Notes under the pieces: generated by a model | What the model was told of the DNA's origin: nothing | The model's database searches: none | Seen by the model: the letters and a program-made list of their open reading frames with translations, nothing else | Translations under genes and position numbers: made by a program | Shown: positions 45,185-53,813 of the stretch, in pieces | Layout: each line of letters begins with the position of its first letter | Position numbering within the stretch: the first letter of the stretch is position 1 | Source of the DNA: Algoriphagus sp. | Lineage (GTDB): Bacteria > Bacteroidota > Bacteroidia > Cytophagales > Cyclobacteriaceae | Length of the DNA: 58,881 nucleotides | Reading direction: 5' to 3' | NCBI RefSeq assembly: GCF_024305035.1 | Contig: NZ_JAMWZB010000028.1 | Location: forward strand, 1 to 58,881

Positions 45185-45308
45185 AAATTAGTTTTTCTAT
45201 TAATAATTCGTTGAATTTACAAGAAAATCATTAAATCCAAACTTGCCAGATAAAAATTAAAATTTATTCAGGTACATTTTGTAACTATGGCCATCAAATC
45301 CTCTCAAA

Positions 45309-45734
45309 ATGAAAAAAATCCTGTTGAAATTACCCTTTCTCCTGCTCTTAGGATGCGGTACGGTCAATGAAAAAGAGCAAATAGTAGAAAAAGAAATAAT
45401 CAAAGAAAAGGTCATGAACTCACCCGATTCTGTGTTAAGGCATGTGGTCTATTTTTCATTTAAAGAAGAATCTTCCCAAGAAGATATTCAAGGAGTGATT
45501 GATGCTTTCCGGGATTTGCAAAATGAAATCGAGGGAATTAAAGGGTTTGAATGGGGAGTAAACTCCAGCCCAGAAGGATTGAATAAGGGGCTGACACATG
45601 CTTTCACGCTGACCTTTCACTCTGAAGAAGATCGGGACGCCTATTTACCTCATCCGGCCCATAAACGATTCGGGGAAATTCTAGGTCCACATTTGAAAGA
45701 CGTTACGGTTGTTGATTATTGGAATAGAGAATAA
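45309..45734 (+). CDS. Dabb (stress-responsive A/B barrel) family lipoprotein, 141 aa
   Basis: A short signal with a lipobox (FLLLLGCG, Cys at about residue 17) and a charged linker (KEKQ IVEKEIIKEK-like) precede a Dabb domain (about 45-140). Recognisable pieces are LRHVVYFSFK, FEWGVNSSPEGLNKGLTHAF and HPAHKRFGEILGPHLKDVTV. Dabb proteins are small dimeric barrels of mostly unknown role. It is single-gene and ends one base before the stop of the next gene, which is on the opposite strand. Confidence 0.85.
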   Translation: MKKILLKLPFLLLLGCGTVNEKEQIVEKEIIKEKVMNSPDSVLRHVVYFSFKEESSQEDIQGVIDAFRDLQNEIEGIKGFEWGVNSSPEGLNKGLTHAFTLTFHSEEDRDAYLPHPAHKRFGEILGPHLKDVTVVDYWNRE

Positions 45735-46136
45735 TTACTGATTAAAAGGTACTCCCGAGCTTTTACCATTATCTTCAACCGTGAGTACTTCAGTCACGAT
45801 AAAATTACTGGCTCCTCTCCAGGGAAGCTGTCCGTTGTATTCCTTGTATCGAAGTTCAACAAATTTGCCTGAGGCACGCTCCAATTTCACAGCGATGCTA
45901 TCGTCAGCGACACTGAATCTGAATTCATTGCTCTGAAGGGCTCCGGCAGTCGGACTCTGAAATCCTTCTTGGACGACTCGACCCTCATAGGTTTTGAAAA
46001 TTATACCTTTTTTGACAAAGTAATTTAAGGACCCGGCTTTTACTCCTTCACCAAAAACAAAATAAAATTTGTACCAAAATAATCCGGCTAGTACTGCTAT
46101 GAGGACCAAGCCGATGATGTATGCTGTTTTTTTCAT
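45735..46136 (-). CDS. Membrane-anchored hypothetical protein, 133 aa
   Basis: An N-terminal membrane segment (about residues 5-25, YIIGLVLIAVLAGLFWYKF) is followed by a soluble beta-rich part with GSLNYFVKKGIIFKTYEGR and FRFSVADDSIAVKLERASGK. It resembles small conserved Bacteroidota proteins sometimes misnamed 6-phosphogluconate dehydrogenase; no dehydrogenase motif is present. Function unknown. It is convergent with the Dabb gene. Confidence 0.75.
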   Translation of the reverse strand: MKKTAYIIGLVLIAVLAGLFWYKFYFVFGEGVKAGSLNYFVKKGIIFKTYEGRVVQEGFQSPTAGALQSNEFRFSVADDSIAVKLERASGKFVELRYKEYNGQLPWRGASNFIVTEVLTVEDNGKSSGVPFNQ

Positions 46137-46235
46137 TTTGAGTATTTTGTCTATTAAAGATAAGGAGCCTTTTGAAAAATTGAATAGCTAGTCTGAAAAA
46201 TAAACTTTCAAGATAGCAGATCAGTTTTGATCATT

Positions 46236-46841
46236 ATGCAGCAAAAATTATTTCTACCTCCAAATGGAAATTTTCTCCCCTTTCAGGGCGAGGTACATTT
46301 TTATGAGAAGTTTTTTGTTCAAAAAGAAGCGGATCAATTTTTCAAATTCTTAATCGACCAAGTCCCTTGGAAGCAAGAGCCCATTTGGATGTTTGGAAAG
46401 AAAGTTATGCAGCCTCGCTTGACAGCTTTATACGGAGATCCTAAAGTGGCTTATTCCTATTCCGGAATTGAAATGAAAGCCTTAAATTGGATTCAGCCTT
46501 TAGTTGAAATTAGAAAGCGGATAGAATCCCTTGTTTCTATAAATTTCACCCATGTTTTGCTAAATTATTACCGAACTGGTCAGGATAGTATGGGCTGGCA
46601 CCGAGATAATGAGGCAAGCTTGGGCAAAAACCCATGCATTGCTTCGGTGAGTTTTGGCGCTACCCGCAATTTCCAGCTTCGGCACTATGAGTCAAAATCC
46701 AATAAACTTACTATTCCTCTCCATCACGGAAGCCTTTTGATCATGGCTGGGGAGAGCCAACACTATTGGGAACATCAAATTCCAAAAACCAAAAGAGATC
46801 CTGGTCCCAGAATTAATTTAACCTTTCGGAAATTGATTTAA
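46236..46841 (+). CDS. alkB: AlkB-family Fe(II)/2-oxoglutarate dioxygenase, 201 aa
   Basis: It oxidatively removes alkyl lesions from DNA or RNA. The iron ligands are H122, D124 (WHRDNEASLG) and H180 (HYWEHQIP); 2-oxoglutarate is bound by R192 in PRINLTFRKL. The N-terminal PRLTALYGDPKVAYSYSG is the usual nucleotide-recognition lid. The start is the ATG at 46236; an in-frame TTG 9 bp upstream would add three residues only. It is the short AlkB/ALKBH2-like form. It overlaps the stop of the response-regulator gene by 4 bp. Confidence 0.93.
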   Translation: MQQKLFLPPNGNFLPFQGEVHFYEKFFVQKEADQFFKFLIDQVPWKQEPIWMFGKKVMQPRLTALYGDPKVAYSYSGIEMKALNWIQPLVEIRKRIESLVSINFTHVLLNYYRTGQDSMGWHRDNEASLGKNPCIASVSFGATRNFQLRHYESKSNKLTIPLHHGSLLIMAGESQHYWEHQIPKTKRDPGPRINLTFRKLI

Positions 46842-47224
46842 AAGATAGCCTGCTCTTTCAATCGCTCCAGGTAATGGAGCATGAGTGGTTTTTCGATATA
46901 CTCGATCACCGAAGGATAGTCCATCGCCTTTCGTTTGTCATCGAAATTAACTGAGGAACTCAGTAGCATCACTTTGAGGTTTGGGTGAAGTCGGAGTTGT
47001 TCGATGAAATCCAGCACCTTCCAACCATCAATGTCAGTCATGTAAATATCCAAAAAGACTAGGTATTTCTCTTTTTTAGGCTGGTGCTCTCGAAGAAAAT
47101 CAATTATTTTTTGACCACTTTCAAATTTCTTTGGACTTGGACTCAATCCCGATTTTTTGATGAGTATTTCATGTAAAAACAACGTATCAGGATCATCATC
47201 AACTAAGAGGATATCAAATTTCAT
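46838..47224 (-). CDS. Stand-alone response regulator (receiver domain only), 128 aa
   Basis: It is a second single-domain CheY-like protein. The acidic pocket is VDDDPDT (residues 8-14), the phosphoacceptor is D59 (FLDIYMTDIDGW), the conserved Ser/Thr lies in LLSSSVNFDD and the Lys in YIEKPLM. It is similar to the protein at 7602-7961 (same LDxxMPxxDGW-like and EKPL parts). No kinase lies next to it. Its stop overlaps that of alkB (convergent). Confidence 0.92.
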   Translation of the reverse strand: MKFDILLVDDDPDTLFLHEILIKKSGLSPSPKKFESGQKIIDFLREHQPKKEKYLVFLDIYMTDIDGWKVLDFIEQLRLHPNLKVMLLSSSVNFDDKRKAMDYPSVIEYIEKPLMLHYLERLKEQAIF

Positions 47225-47557
47225 AGGGCTGAGGGTGGTGATAAAACGTGTCTAAAATATTGATTTTTATGGATGAAAAGAATAAAAAGCCTTAGATATG
47301 TTTTATTTTTCTTAGAAAAACCTAATTCCTGAAAAGTATGACAGGTTGTGTTGAATAATTTAAAAGAGCAAAAGAAAAAATACTGCTTCTGATAAATCTC
47401 AACTTTGATGCCATCTGAATAGATTTTGCGTAAGAACGGGAGGTTTAAAAATGGTTTCTCCCCTAGTAAGGAGCCCAGAAAGAAAAATTGTTTAGGAAGA
47501 ATTTATCTAAAAAACAGAAAAGAATGGGTTGCCTAAATTGGGCAACCCAACTCGTAC
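47225..47557. other. 333-bp intergenic region
   Basis: AT-rich, with no supportable gene on either strand. The right end holds the msrAB terminator (47525-47549). Confidence 0.5.
47525..47549 (-). terminator. Terminator of msrAB
   Basis: TGGGTTGCC (47525-47533) pairs perfectly with GGCAACCCA (47541-47549) around a 7-nt loop; on the minus strand a T-rich run follows. Confidence 0.8.
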
Positions 47558-48658
47558 TTAATCCACTAACCAAATGAAATCACCATATCCTGCCGCTTCC
47601 ATTTCAGTTTTTGGGATGAATTTCATGGCTGCAGAATTCATGCAATAGCGCAATTGGGTCGGCTCTGGACCATCGTAAAATACGTGTCCCACATGGCTAT
47701 TTCCTAGTTTGCTGCGAACTTCCACACGACTCATTGCCATACTTTTATCAATGGGTTTGTCAATGATTCGAGCGTCAATTGGTTTGGTGAAACTCGGCCA
47801 TCCCGATCCTGACTCGTATTTATCTTTTGAGCTAAACAAAGGCGCCCCCGAAACAATGCAGACGTAAATTCCTTCTTCTTTATTTCCGTTGTATTCATTT
47901 TGGAATGCGTATTCGGTTTCATCCTCCATAGTGACCTCGTATTGCAGTGGGGTCAAGGTTTCTTTCAGTTCTTTTTTGGACTTGGCTGGATACTTTTCTT
48001 CGGATAATTCTGGCCAATGTTTTTTAATAAAGGCGTCTCTTCCGCTACCATTCCGATAGGCATAATATTCGGTTGGATTTTTTTTGTAATAATCCTGATG
48101 ATACTCCTCGGCCGGGTAAAAATTGGTGTATTTGATGACCGGAGTGGCGACTGGTTTGTCAAATTTCCCAGAGGCATCCAGCCGTTTTTTAGACTCTTCG
48201 GCGACTTTCTTTTGCTCTGCATCGTGAACGAAAATAGCAGATTCATATTGACTTCCTCGATCGTAAAATGATCCACCGACGTCTGTGGGGTCAAAAGTTT
48301 GCCAGAATATATCCACCAATTCGGAATAACTGATCACTTCTGGATCAAAGGTGATTTGTACAGATTCGCGATGGGAGGTTTTTCCACCGCTGACCTCACC
48401 ATAGGTAGGATTTTTTTCTTTGCCACCGGCATAGCCTGAAATCACAGAGATAACTCCATCCAACTCCTCAAATGGTGCTTCTACGCACCAAAAACAGCCG
48501 CCTGCAAAGGTAGCTTTTTCGGTTTTTCCAGAGAATTGTTCTGTTTTTGGCTCTTTCGAACTTGCTTGCTCGTTGGATTGCTCAGGAGAGGCGCAAGCCA
48601 TCATGGCAGCCATAAAAAGCGATAGTATCATAGGTTTTACCTTAAATTGATTTTGCAT
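47558..48658 (-). CDS. msrAB: MsrA-MsrB fusion, methionine sulfoxide reductase lipoprotein, 366 aa
   Basis: It reduces both S- and R-methionine sulfoxide in proteins. The signal ends at a lipobox (MAAMMAC, Cys 22), so it is exported and lipid-anchored, unlike cytoplasmic Msr. MsrA: catalytic C55 and C58 (GGCFWC). MsrB: catalytic Cys in RYCMNSAAM. The two zinc CxxC pairs of classical MsrB are missing: only CIVSGAPLF and no second pair. It is therefore the zinc-free form. MsrA precedes MsrB, the common order. Confidence 0.95.
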   Translation of the reverse strand: MQNQFKVKPMILSLFMAAMMACASPEQSNEQASSKEPKTEQFSGKTEKATFAGGCFWCVEAPFEELDGVISVISGYAGGKEKNPTYGEVSGGKTSHRESVQITFDPEVISYSELVDIFWQTFDPTDVGGSFYDRGSQYESAIFVHDAEQKKVAEESKKRLDASGKFDKPVATPVIKYTNFYPAEEYHQDYYKKNPTEYYAYRNGSGRDAFIKKHWPELSEEKYPAKSKKELKETLTPLQYEVTMEDETEYAFQNEYNGNKEEGIYVCIVSGAPLFSSKDKYESGSGWPSFTKPIDARIIDKPIDKSMAMSRVEVRSKLGNSHVGHVFYDGPEPTQLRYCMNSAAMKFIPKTEMEAAGYGDFIWLVD

Positions 48659-48840
48659 GAAGTGATAAATTATACAGGAGTTTCTACAGTTTGGTCTTGT
48701 ATTTGAAACTGGAAAGAAAACATCAAAGTTCGCCTTGTGTTTGGAGTCATTTCTTAAGATTTACGAAAATCATCAAAAAAGAGATCATTTCCGGTTACAA
48801 ATTGAGTTTTGGTTTAGACTTTCCTTAAAAGCAAGAAAAT

Positions 48841-49437
48841 ATGAAATTAGTAAAGGTAGGAATTGCGATAGTTAGTCTGTTTTTCTTTTCAGGATTTGCA
48901 GCTTCAGCACAGCAAGGATCAGGATTTGGAGTGAAAGGGGGGATGAATTACAATACTTCCGGAAACTATTTTCGTGATGCAGAATCAGTTTGGAAAGACC
49001 CTTTGGGTGGAGTGGGGTACCATGCCGGGGTTTTTTACACCATGAATTCCTATGATATTTACCTAAGGCCGGAACTGGTTTATACAGAAACCCGATTTAA
49101 TACCGGTTTGGTCGAGGCGGAGGCCAAGCGAATAGATGCCCCGATTTTGGTAGGAATTCGTCTATTTAGAATTGTAAATGTGTTTGGTGGGCCATCCTTT
49201 CATTATACGTTGGAAGATAATTTTATTCCCGATACCTCAGAAGATTTTAATCGACGGTTGCGGATGGGATATCAGTTTGGGTTGGGAGTTTCCATGGGGC
49301 CGGTGGGCCTAGATTTACGCTATGAGCGAGAATTTAATGATCAGAAATTCAAATTCGACCGAGTCTTTGGCCAAGATCAAAGCTTCCGGTCTCAGCAAAT
49401 TGTGCTGGCCGTTTCCCTCCGAGTTTTTGGCTCCTAA
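48841..49437 (+). CDS. Outer-membrane beta-barrel protein, PorT-like, 198 aa
   Basis: A signal peptide (KLVKVGIAIVSLFFFSGFAA, then SAQQ) is followed by an eight-stranded barrel pattern: FGVKGGMNYNTSGNYF, YLRPELVYTETRFNTG, RRLRMGYQFGLGVSMG, and a C-terminal strand (IVLAVSLRVFGS). This is the OmpW/PorT-type fold of small Bacteroidota outer-membrane proteins. Its role is unknown. It is single-gene, divergent from msrAB. Confidence 0.85.
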   Translation: MKLVKVGIAIVSLFFFSGFAASAQQGSGFGVKGGMNYNTSGNYFRDAESVWKDPLGGVGYHAGVFYTMNSYDIYLRPELVYTETRFNTGLVEAEAKRIDAPILVGIRLFRIVNVFGGPSFHYTLEDNFIPDTSEDFNRRLRMGYQFGLGVSMGPVGLDLRYEREFNDQKFKFDRVFGQDQSFRSQQIVLAVSLRVFGS

Positions 49438-50091
49438 TCAATCAAAATAAGGTCTGAAAATCGATTTCCAGATTTGATATCCTTTGGCATTTAAATGTAG
49501 CTGATCATTCAGGTAAAGTTCTGGTCGTGATTTTCCTTGGGAATCGGTCAAGGCTTTCCAAGTGTCGATGTAGGTTGCCTTTTCCACTTTTTGAGCAAAC
49601 TCCTCTAGGCGTTGGTTAAATTCTCGGTAGAGCGATTCTTTTTCCCAGCGGCTTGGACTTGGCTTGGCGCCGATTAAATAGATTTCTGTTTGGGGATTGG
49701 CTAGAAGTATCCGGCTAATTATATCTTCGAAAGTTTCCATGATTTCCTCAGCAGGGACATCTGCCCAGAGGTCATTGTCTCCTTCGTAAATAAAAACTCG
49801 GGCAGGCTCATATTTTAAAACTAGGGGGAATAAATGGCGCTTAAGATCGATGGCTTGGGAACCCCCAAATCCCGTATTGATGAGCTCGTTGTTTGGAAAG
49901 GTTTCGGCTAGGTCATTCCACATTCGGATCGTAGAGCTACCCGTAAAAACCGTAGCTCCGGGACTCCATCCCAGACTGTCGATTTTCTGGGTGAGACTTC
50001 TCACTTCCTGATCGAATGGATGAGATTGACTCAAGCAAATCTGCTCAGTGGCAATGAAAAGGACGATAATTAGGCCGAAGAGTTTTTTCAT
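49438..50091 (-). CDS. Secreted SGNH/GDSL hydrolase, 217 aa
   Basis: A signal (KKLFGLIIVLFIATEQICLS) precedes a SGNH fold of esterase/lipase type. Block I is FTGSSTIRMW (Ser nucleophile), block II GFGGSQAIDL (Gly), block III YEGDNDLW (Asn), and block V DQLHLNAKGY (Asp-His). Block I reads GSS rather than GDS, as in many acyl or sugar esterases of this group. Substrate cannot be inferred. Confidence 0.9.
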   Translation of the reverse strand: MKKLFGLIIVLFIATEQICLSQSHPFDQEVRSLTQKIDSLGWSPGATVFTGSSTIRMWNDLAETFPNNELINTGFGGSQAIDLKRHLFPLVLKYEPARVFIYEGDNDLWADVPAEEIMETFEDIISRILLANPQTEIYLIGAKPSPSRWEKESLYREFNQRLEEFAQKVEKATYIDTWKALTDSQGKSRPELYLNDQLHLNAKGYQIWKSIFRPYFD

Positions 50092-50111
50092 AACTCAAAC
50101 ATAAACTAAAA

Positions 50112-50240
50112 TCAGGCATGTGCAAAACCGTTCATCCGCTGCTCATATTCGAACAGCTCGGACGGAATATCTACTTGTCCAAATTGGATTTGATCCTGAA
50201 AAAATGCCTTTCTGTCCCTGATTTGGGGGTATTGTCCCAG
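50112..50240 (-). pseudogene. Small coding fragment, perhaps C-terminal remnant or tiny gene
   Basis: On the minus strand a 42-codon open frame reads LGQYPQIRDRKAFFQDQIQF, then GQVDIPSELFEYEQRMNGFA and HA. Its composition is that of real protein, unlike random AT-rich sequence. It has no ATG; a separate frame starting with ATG at about 50263 (MYSGNTWDN) runs next to it and ends at a stop, which suggests a frameshift. It may be the tail of a decayed gene. No partner is known. Confidence 0.3.
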
Positions 50241-50280
50241 GTGTTACCTGAATACATCTTTTTGGTGAGATTTTAGCGTT

Positions 50281-50288
50281 TATATTTC
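50281..50288 (+). promoter_or_regulatory. Candidate promoter box for the DUF4407 gene (TATATTTC)
   Basis: It differs from TAnnTTTG only at the last base and lies 24 bp before the ATG at 50312. Confidence 0.3.
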
Positions 50289-50311
50289 AGACCAATCATA
50301 AGACTCTATTC

Positions 50312-51412
50312 ATGAATCATCTAAGCCGATTTTTCTGGTTTTGCAGTGGCGCCAATTTTTCCATTCTCAAGCGAACCCCGACTGAATCAAATAAATATGT
50401 AGGGATTGGAGCTACGGTGTTTTTCACCGGTGTGCTGGCTGCTATTTCAGCCGGATATGCCTTATTTACAGTGTTTCAGAGTTTGATTCCCTCAATTGGC
50501 TTCGGTTTGCTTTGGGGTTTGATGATTTTTAACCTAGACCGGTTTATCGTGTCCAGTATGCGAAAAAAGGAAAATGCTTGGACCGAATGGAAGCTGGCGA
50601 TTCCTAGGCTAGTCTTGGCTATTTTGTTGGCATTAGTGATTTCCAAGCCGCTGGAATTAAAGATGTTTGAGCGAGAAATCAATCGAAAATTAGATGAGAA
50701 AAAAATAGAATTTATAGCAGAGTCAAAAGCTAATTTGGCTAAGGGCTTTCCTGAAATTTTGGAATTGGAAGGAAAAATTGAAGCGCTGAAAGATGAAATT
50801 TCAAAGGCGGAGGCCTTTCGGGACCAGATTCAGCAGGAATACGATGCGGAGCGTTTTGGAGAGAAAACCAGTGGCACCAGTGGGATCGTTGGACTAGGGG
50901 CCAATGCGAAGAAAAAAGAAGAACAGCTGGACGCTGCACAGCTAGCTTTGGAACAATTGAGAAGTAGAGCTCAAATCCGAATAGATACTCTAGAAACTCA
51001 GATTCGGGAATTTATGGCTTTTCGTCAAGCGGAATTTGAAAAACAACAACCCGGAATCGAAGGGTTTGATGGACTGGCAGCCCGAATGGATGCACTGTCG
51101 GTCTTGACCACAGAGAGTTCAGCGATGGCCATGGCTAATATTTTTATCCTATTGCTTTTTATTGCCATTGAGACGGCACCGATTTTCGTCAAATTAATTT
51201 CGCCACGCGGACCCTATGACGAACTTTTGGAATTACATGAAGATCGGGTTAAACTTTTCAAAGGTGAAAAATGGACCATTGCCAAAGGAGAATCAGAGGC
51301 TCGTGTAGGTTATTTTCAGGAAACACATTTTTATGCTACTGATTTGAAAAAGGAAAAAACCAACAGAAAAAACCGAGCTGAAACTGATCGGGAATTGGCA
51401 AATTGGGATTGA
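50312..51412 (+). CDS. DUF4407 domain membrane protein, 366 aa
   Basis: It begins with FFWFCSGANFSILKRTPTE, the DUF4407 signature. Segments at about 32-50, 52-75, 95-113 and 270-290 are membrane-spanning; between them lies a long coiled coil (about 130-245) rich in Glu, Lys and Gln. Members are of unknown role. It is followed 81 bp later by the toxin-antitoxin pair. Confidence 0.85.
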   Translation: MNHLSRFFWFCSGANFSILKRTPTESNKYVGIGATVFFTGVLAAISAGYALFTVFQSLIPSIGFGLLWGLMIFNLDRFIVSSMRKKENAWTEWKLAIPRLVLAILLALVISKPLELKMFEREINRKLDEKKIEFIAESKANLAKGFPEILELEGKIEALKDEISKAEAFRDQIQQEYDAERFGEKTSGTSGIVGLGANAKKKEEQLDAAQLALEQLRSRAQIRIDTLETQIREFMAFRQAEFEKQQPGIEGFDGLAARMDALSVLTTESSAMAMANIFILLLFIAIETAPIFVKLISPRGPYDELLELHEDRVKLFKGEKWTIAKGESEARVGYFQETHFYATDLKKEKTNRKNRAETDRELANWD

Positions 51413-51493
51413 AAAAGCGGAGAAAATGAGAGAGTTGCTTTGAAATACGTGTAAATATTTTTTTCTTTACGACAGAAAGTAATTGAGAGTGCC

Positions 51494-51751
51494 ATGGATA
51501 CTAAAATTACATTGTCTTTTAATAAAGACATCATAGACAGAGCCAAGGATTTTGCCGACCAAAATAACATCAGCCTTTCCAGACTGACCGAATTTTTTTA
51601 TGCCCAGATGACTTCCAAAAATTACCAATCGTTGGAGGAGCTTCCGATTGCTGATTGGGTAAATATGGTGTCTGAGGGTGAGGTAGAATATAAGCGCTCA
51701 TCATCGAGTCGAAAAGCAATGAAAGAGGAGTTTTTTGGTAGCAAAAAATGA
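51494..51751 (+). CDS. Antitoxin of a PIN toxin pair (DUF6364-like), 85 aa
   Basis: The N-terminus TKITLSFNKDIIDRAKDFAD is the ribbon-helix-helix pattern common to DUF6364 antitoxins, with a C-terminal toxin-binding segment (ADWVNMVSEGEVEYKR). It overlaps the toxin start by 4 bp (antitoxin first), the usual order. The product probably binds its own promoter (family knowledge). Confidence 0.85.
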   Translation: MDTKITLSFNKDIIDRAKDFADQNNISLSRLTEFFYAQMTSKNYQSLEELPIADWVNMVSEGEVEYKRSSSSRKAMKEEFFGSKK

Positions 51752-52164
51752 AGGTTTTTCTCGATGCGAATGTTTTGGTTTCTGTATTAAATAAGGAATA
51801 TCCGCTTTTTCCCCATTCGGCGCGAATCTTAAGCTTGGCTGATAACCTCAGCTATCAACTTTTTACGACACCCATTTGCTTGGCAATTGCCCTCTATTTT
51901 TCAGAGAAAAAAAGTGGAGCTGGTCTTGCCAAACGGAAAATGGAAATCCTTTCTTCCAAGCTTCATATTGCTTCGGTCGATTCGGTGGTGGTTTCTCAAG
52001 CAGTTTCTGATCCTAGTGTAGTTGATTTCGAGGATGGCTTGGAGTATTATTCCGCTTTGCTGCATGATTGTCAAGCCATCATCACAGAGGACTCGGAAGG
52101 CTTTTATTTTTCTGAGATTCCCGTTTATGACTGTCGAAAGTTTTTGGATGAGTTGGTATTTTAG
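51748..52164 (+). CDS. PIN-domain toxin (VapC-like ribonuclease), 138 aa
   Basis: It is a Mg-dependent RNase of a type II toxin-antitoxin system. The acidic active site shows D6 (MKVFLDANVLVS) with later acidic residues in VDFEDGLEY and ITEDSEGFYFS. It starts inside the antitoxin stop (4-bp overlap). The tRNA or mRNA target is unknown. Length is normal. Confidence 0.88.
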   Translation: MKVFLDANVLVSVLNKEYPLFPHSARILSLADNLSYQLFTTPICLAIALYFSEKKSGAGLAKRKMEILSSKLHIASVDSVVVSQAVSDPSVVDFEDGLEYYSALLHDCQAIITEDSEGFYFSEIPVYDCRKFLDELVF

Positions 52165-52182
52165 ACCTCCTTGGATTCAAAC

Positions 52183-52941
52183 CTATTGTATAGTTTCGTG
52201 AGCTACTTGATCCAATTGTTCTAGTGTTTTGCTGACGGATTTCCACTCTGCAAATGCCACGATTTTGATCAAAAAACTCAGGAATTTGCCGGGGTTTACC
52301 AATTTTCTAGCTAGTGCAGCTATGTTTTTGTCTCGGTCTTGAATTTGAAATTCCTTGTCTGGGTCAGCATGATATTCGTTGGCATATTTCCAAGCGCCAT
52401 CTCGAGCTAATTGAATGGAAAAGTTGAGCAGCATTTCATCTTTGCCCTTGGCCAGTGGAATTACCCAGCCAAAGATGGGGGATACTTTGCTGATATTAGC
52501 TTTGACTCCATCCACCAATTCAGCGAGAATTTCATTGATTTTATCAAAATCGGCTTTAATGTCCACTAGATTTTTTCCGTGCATGGTTTCAGAGGCAGCA
52601 ATTCCTAAGTCCAAATTAATGTGGGCATTTATTCCCAAAAAAAGATGTTGCAAAACCAAGTGATTCGATTTTTCGCTTGCCTCAAAAGCAACTTTCCAGC
52701 TTTGGGTGGGTACTTGTTCCGATTTCCAAAGATCATAGGCTTGGATGAATCGTTGAGCAAAAAGGACGTCTAGCAGTTCCATTCGTGGATTGTCCAGAAA
52801 TTCTCCAGTAAAAATCCCGTCTCGTATTCTGCGCGTCACTTGCCGATAAAGGATGGCAAAATATCCCATTCGGCTTTGGCTTTGATGGCATTCGGCTACG
52901 ATTTGATCCATTCGGACCAAGACTTCATCTAGGGTTGTCAT
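52183..52941 (-). CDS. DUF5995 family protein, 252 aa
   Basis: It carries the DUF5995 pattern FLGINAHINLDLGIAASETM, where Asn, His and Asp could bind a metal, with a preceding FMELLDVLF-like helix. The protein is all-helical and soluble, with no signal. It overlaps the VIT1 gene by 4 bp, so the two are translationally coupled. Function is unknown. Confidence 0.85.
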   Translation of the reverse strand: MTTLDEVLVRMDQIVAECHQSQSRMGYFAILYRQVTRRIRDGIFTGEFLDNPRMELLDVLFAQRFIQAYDLWKSEQVPTQSWKVAFEASEKSNHLVLQHLFLGINAHINLDLGIAASETMHGKNLVDIKADFDKINEILAELVDGVKANISKVSPIFGWVIPLAKGKDEMLLNFSIQLARDGAWKYANEYHADPDKEFQIQDRDKNIAALARKLVNPGKFLSFLIKIVAFAEWKSVSKTLEQLDQVAHETIQ

Positions 52942-53669
52942 ACCTTGTTGATAAAAAATCCTTCCAATATATCTCCTACATAATAGGCTACGAGTGCTGC
53001 CAAAAGGCCCAATCCCACCGTTTCAGTAATGCTTCTCAAAGTAGAGGTGTGGTTAACCCAGCTTTTCATCCAGCCTACGAGCATAAAAGCGAAGCCTGTT
53101 AATAGGCTGGTGAAAAGGAAGATATTGCTGTCAATTGGGCTGAAAAAATCAATCAAATATACCAATAAAGGAATGAATCCAACCAAAACAAAAGAGATCA
53201 AGGTGGCTAAACCAATTTTGAAAGGACTCTTGGTTTCTTCCATCATTTCCAATTCGTCCTTCATCATTTCAGCAACCCACAAATTTTTGTCTGAGCAGAT
53301 TTGTCGGACTACCTTTTCCAATAATTCTCCTTTAAAGCCTTTTGAAGCATAGATTTCCCGGATTTCCTCTTCCTCTTTTTCGGGGATATTTTCCACCTCC
53401 CAATATTCTATTTTTTCGTGTTTTTTAAAGTTTTCCTTGTCTGTTTTGGCGGAAAGGTATGCCCCCACTGACATGGAAAAACCATCGGCCAAAAGATTGG
53501 CGAAGCCCAAAATCAAAATAATCCCAGTGTCCAAATTGGCACCAAAACCTCCAGCTACTACCGCAAAAGTGGTGACAGCGCCATCAATTCCTCCGTAGAC
53601 AAATTCGCGCATGTATTCCTGCAATTTCCCGAGTTTTTGGTTTTGCCCATGAATTTCAAGTTCGCTCAT
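52938..53669 (-). CDS. VIT1/CCC1 family ferrous iron or manganese transporter, 243 aa
   Basis: It has the VIT1 layout of five membrane segments with a cytoplasmic metal-binding loop: FVYGGIDGAVTTFAVVAGGF, LADGFSMSVGAYLSAKTDKE, and the acidic loop EIEYWEVENIPEKEEEEIRE. The C-terminal segments follow. It stores or exports Fe2+ or Mn2+ (family knowledge). It overlaps the DUF5995 gene by 4 bp. Confidence 0.92.
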   Translation of the reverse strand: MSELEIHGQNQKLGKLQEYMREFVYGGIDGAVTTFAVVAGGFGANLDTGIILILGFANLLADGFSMSVGAYLSAKTDKENFKKHEKIEYWEVENIPEKEEEEIREIYASKGFKGELLEKVVRQICSDKNLWVAEMMKDELEMMEETKSPFKIGLATLISFVLVGFIPLLVYLIDFFSPIDSNIFLFTSLLTGFAFMLVGWMKSWVNHTSTLRSITETVGLGLLAALVAYYVGDILEGFFINKV

Positions 53670-53813
53670 AGATTTTGGGTAAAGTAAAAATTACTTGAGT
53701 CTTGAATATAAGAAATATTGGAGTTTGAATATTACTACTTTAAGATCTTCCTTTAGCAAGTAATGTTAATCGATATCTTGTTGTCATTTTAGGTGCCTTG
53801 TTTTAATTTTTTT

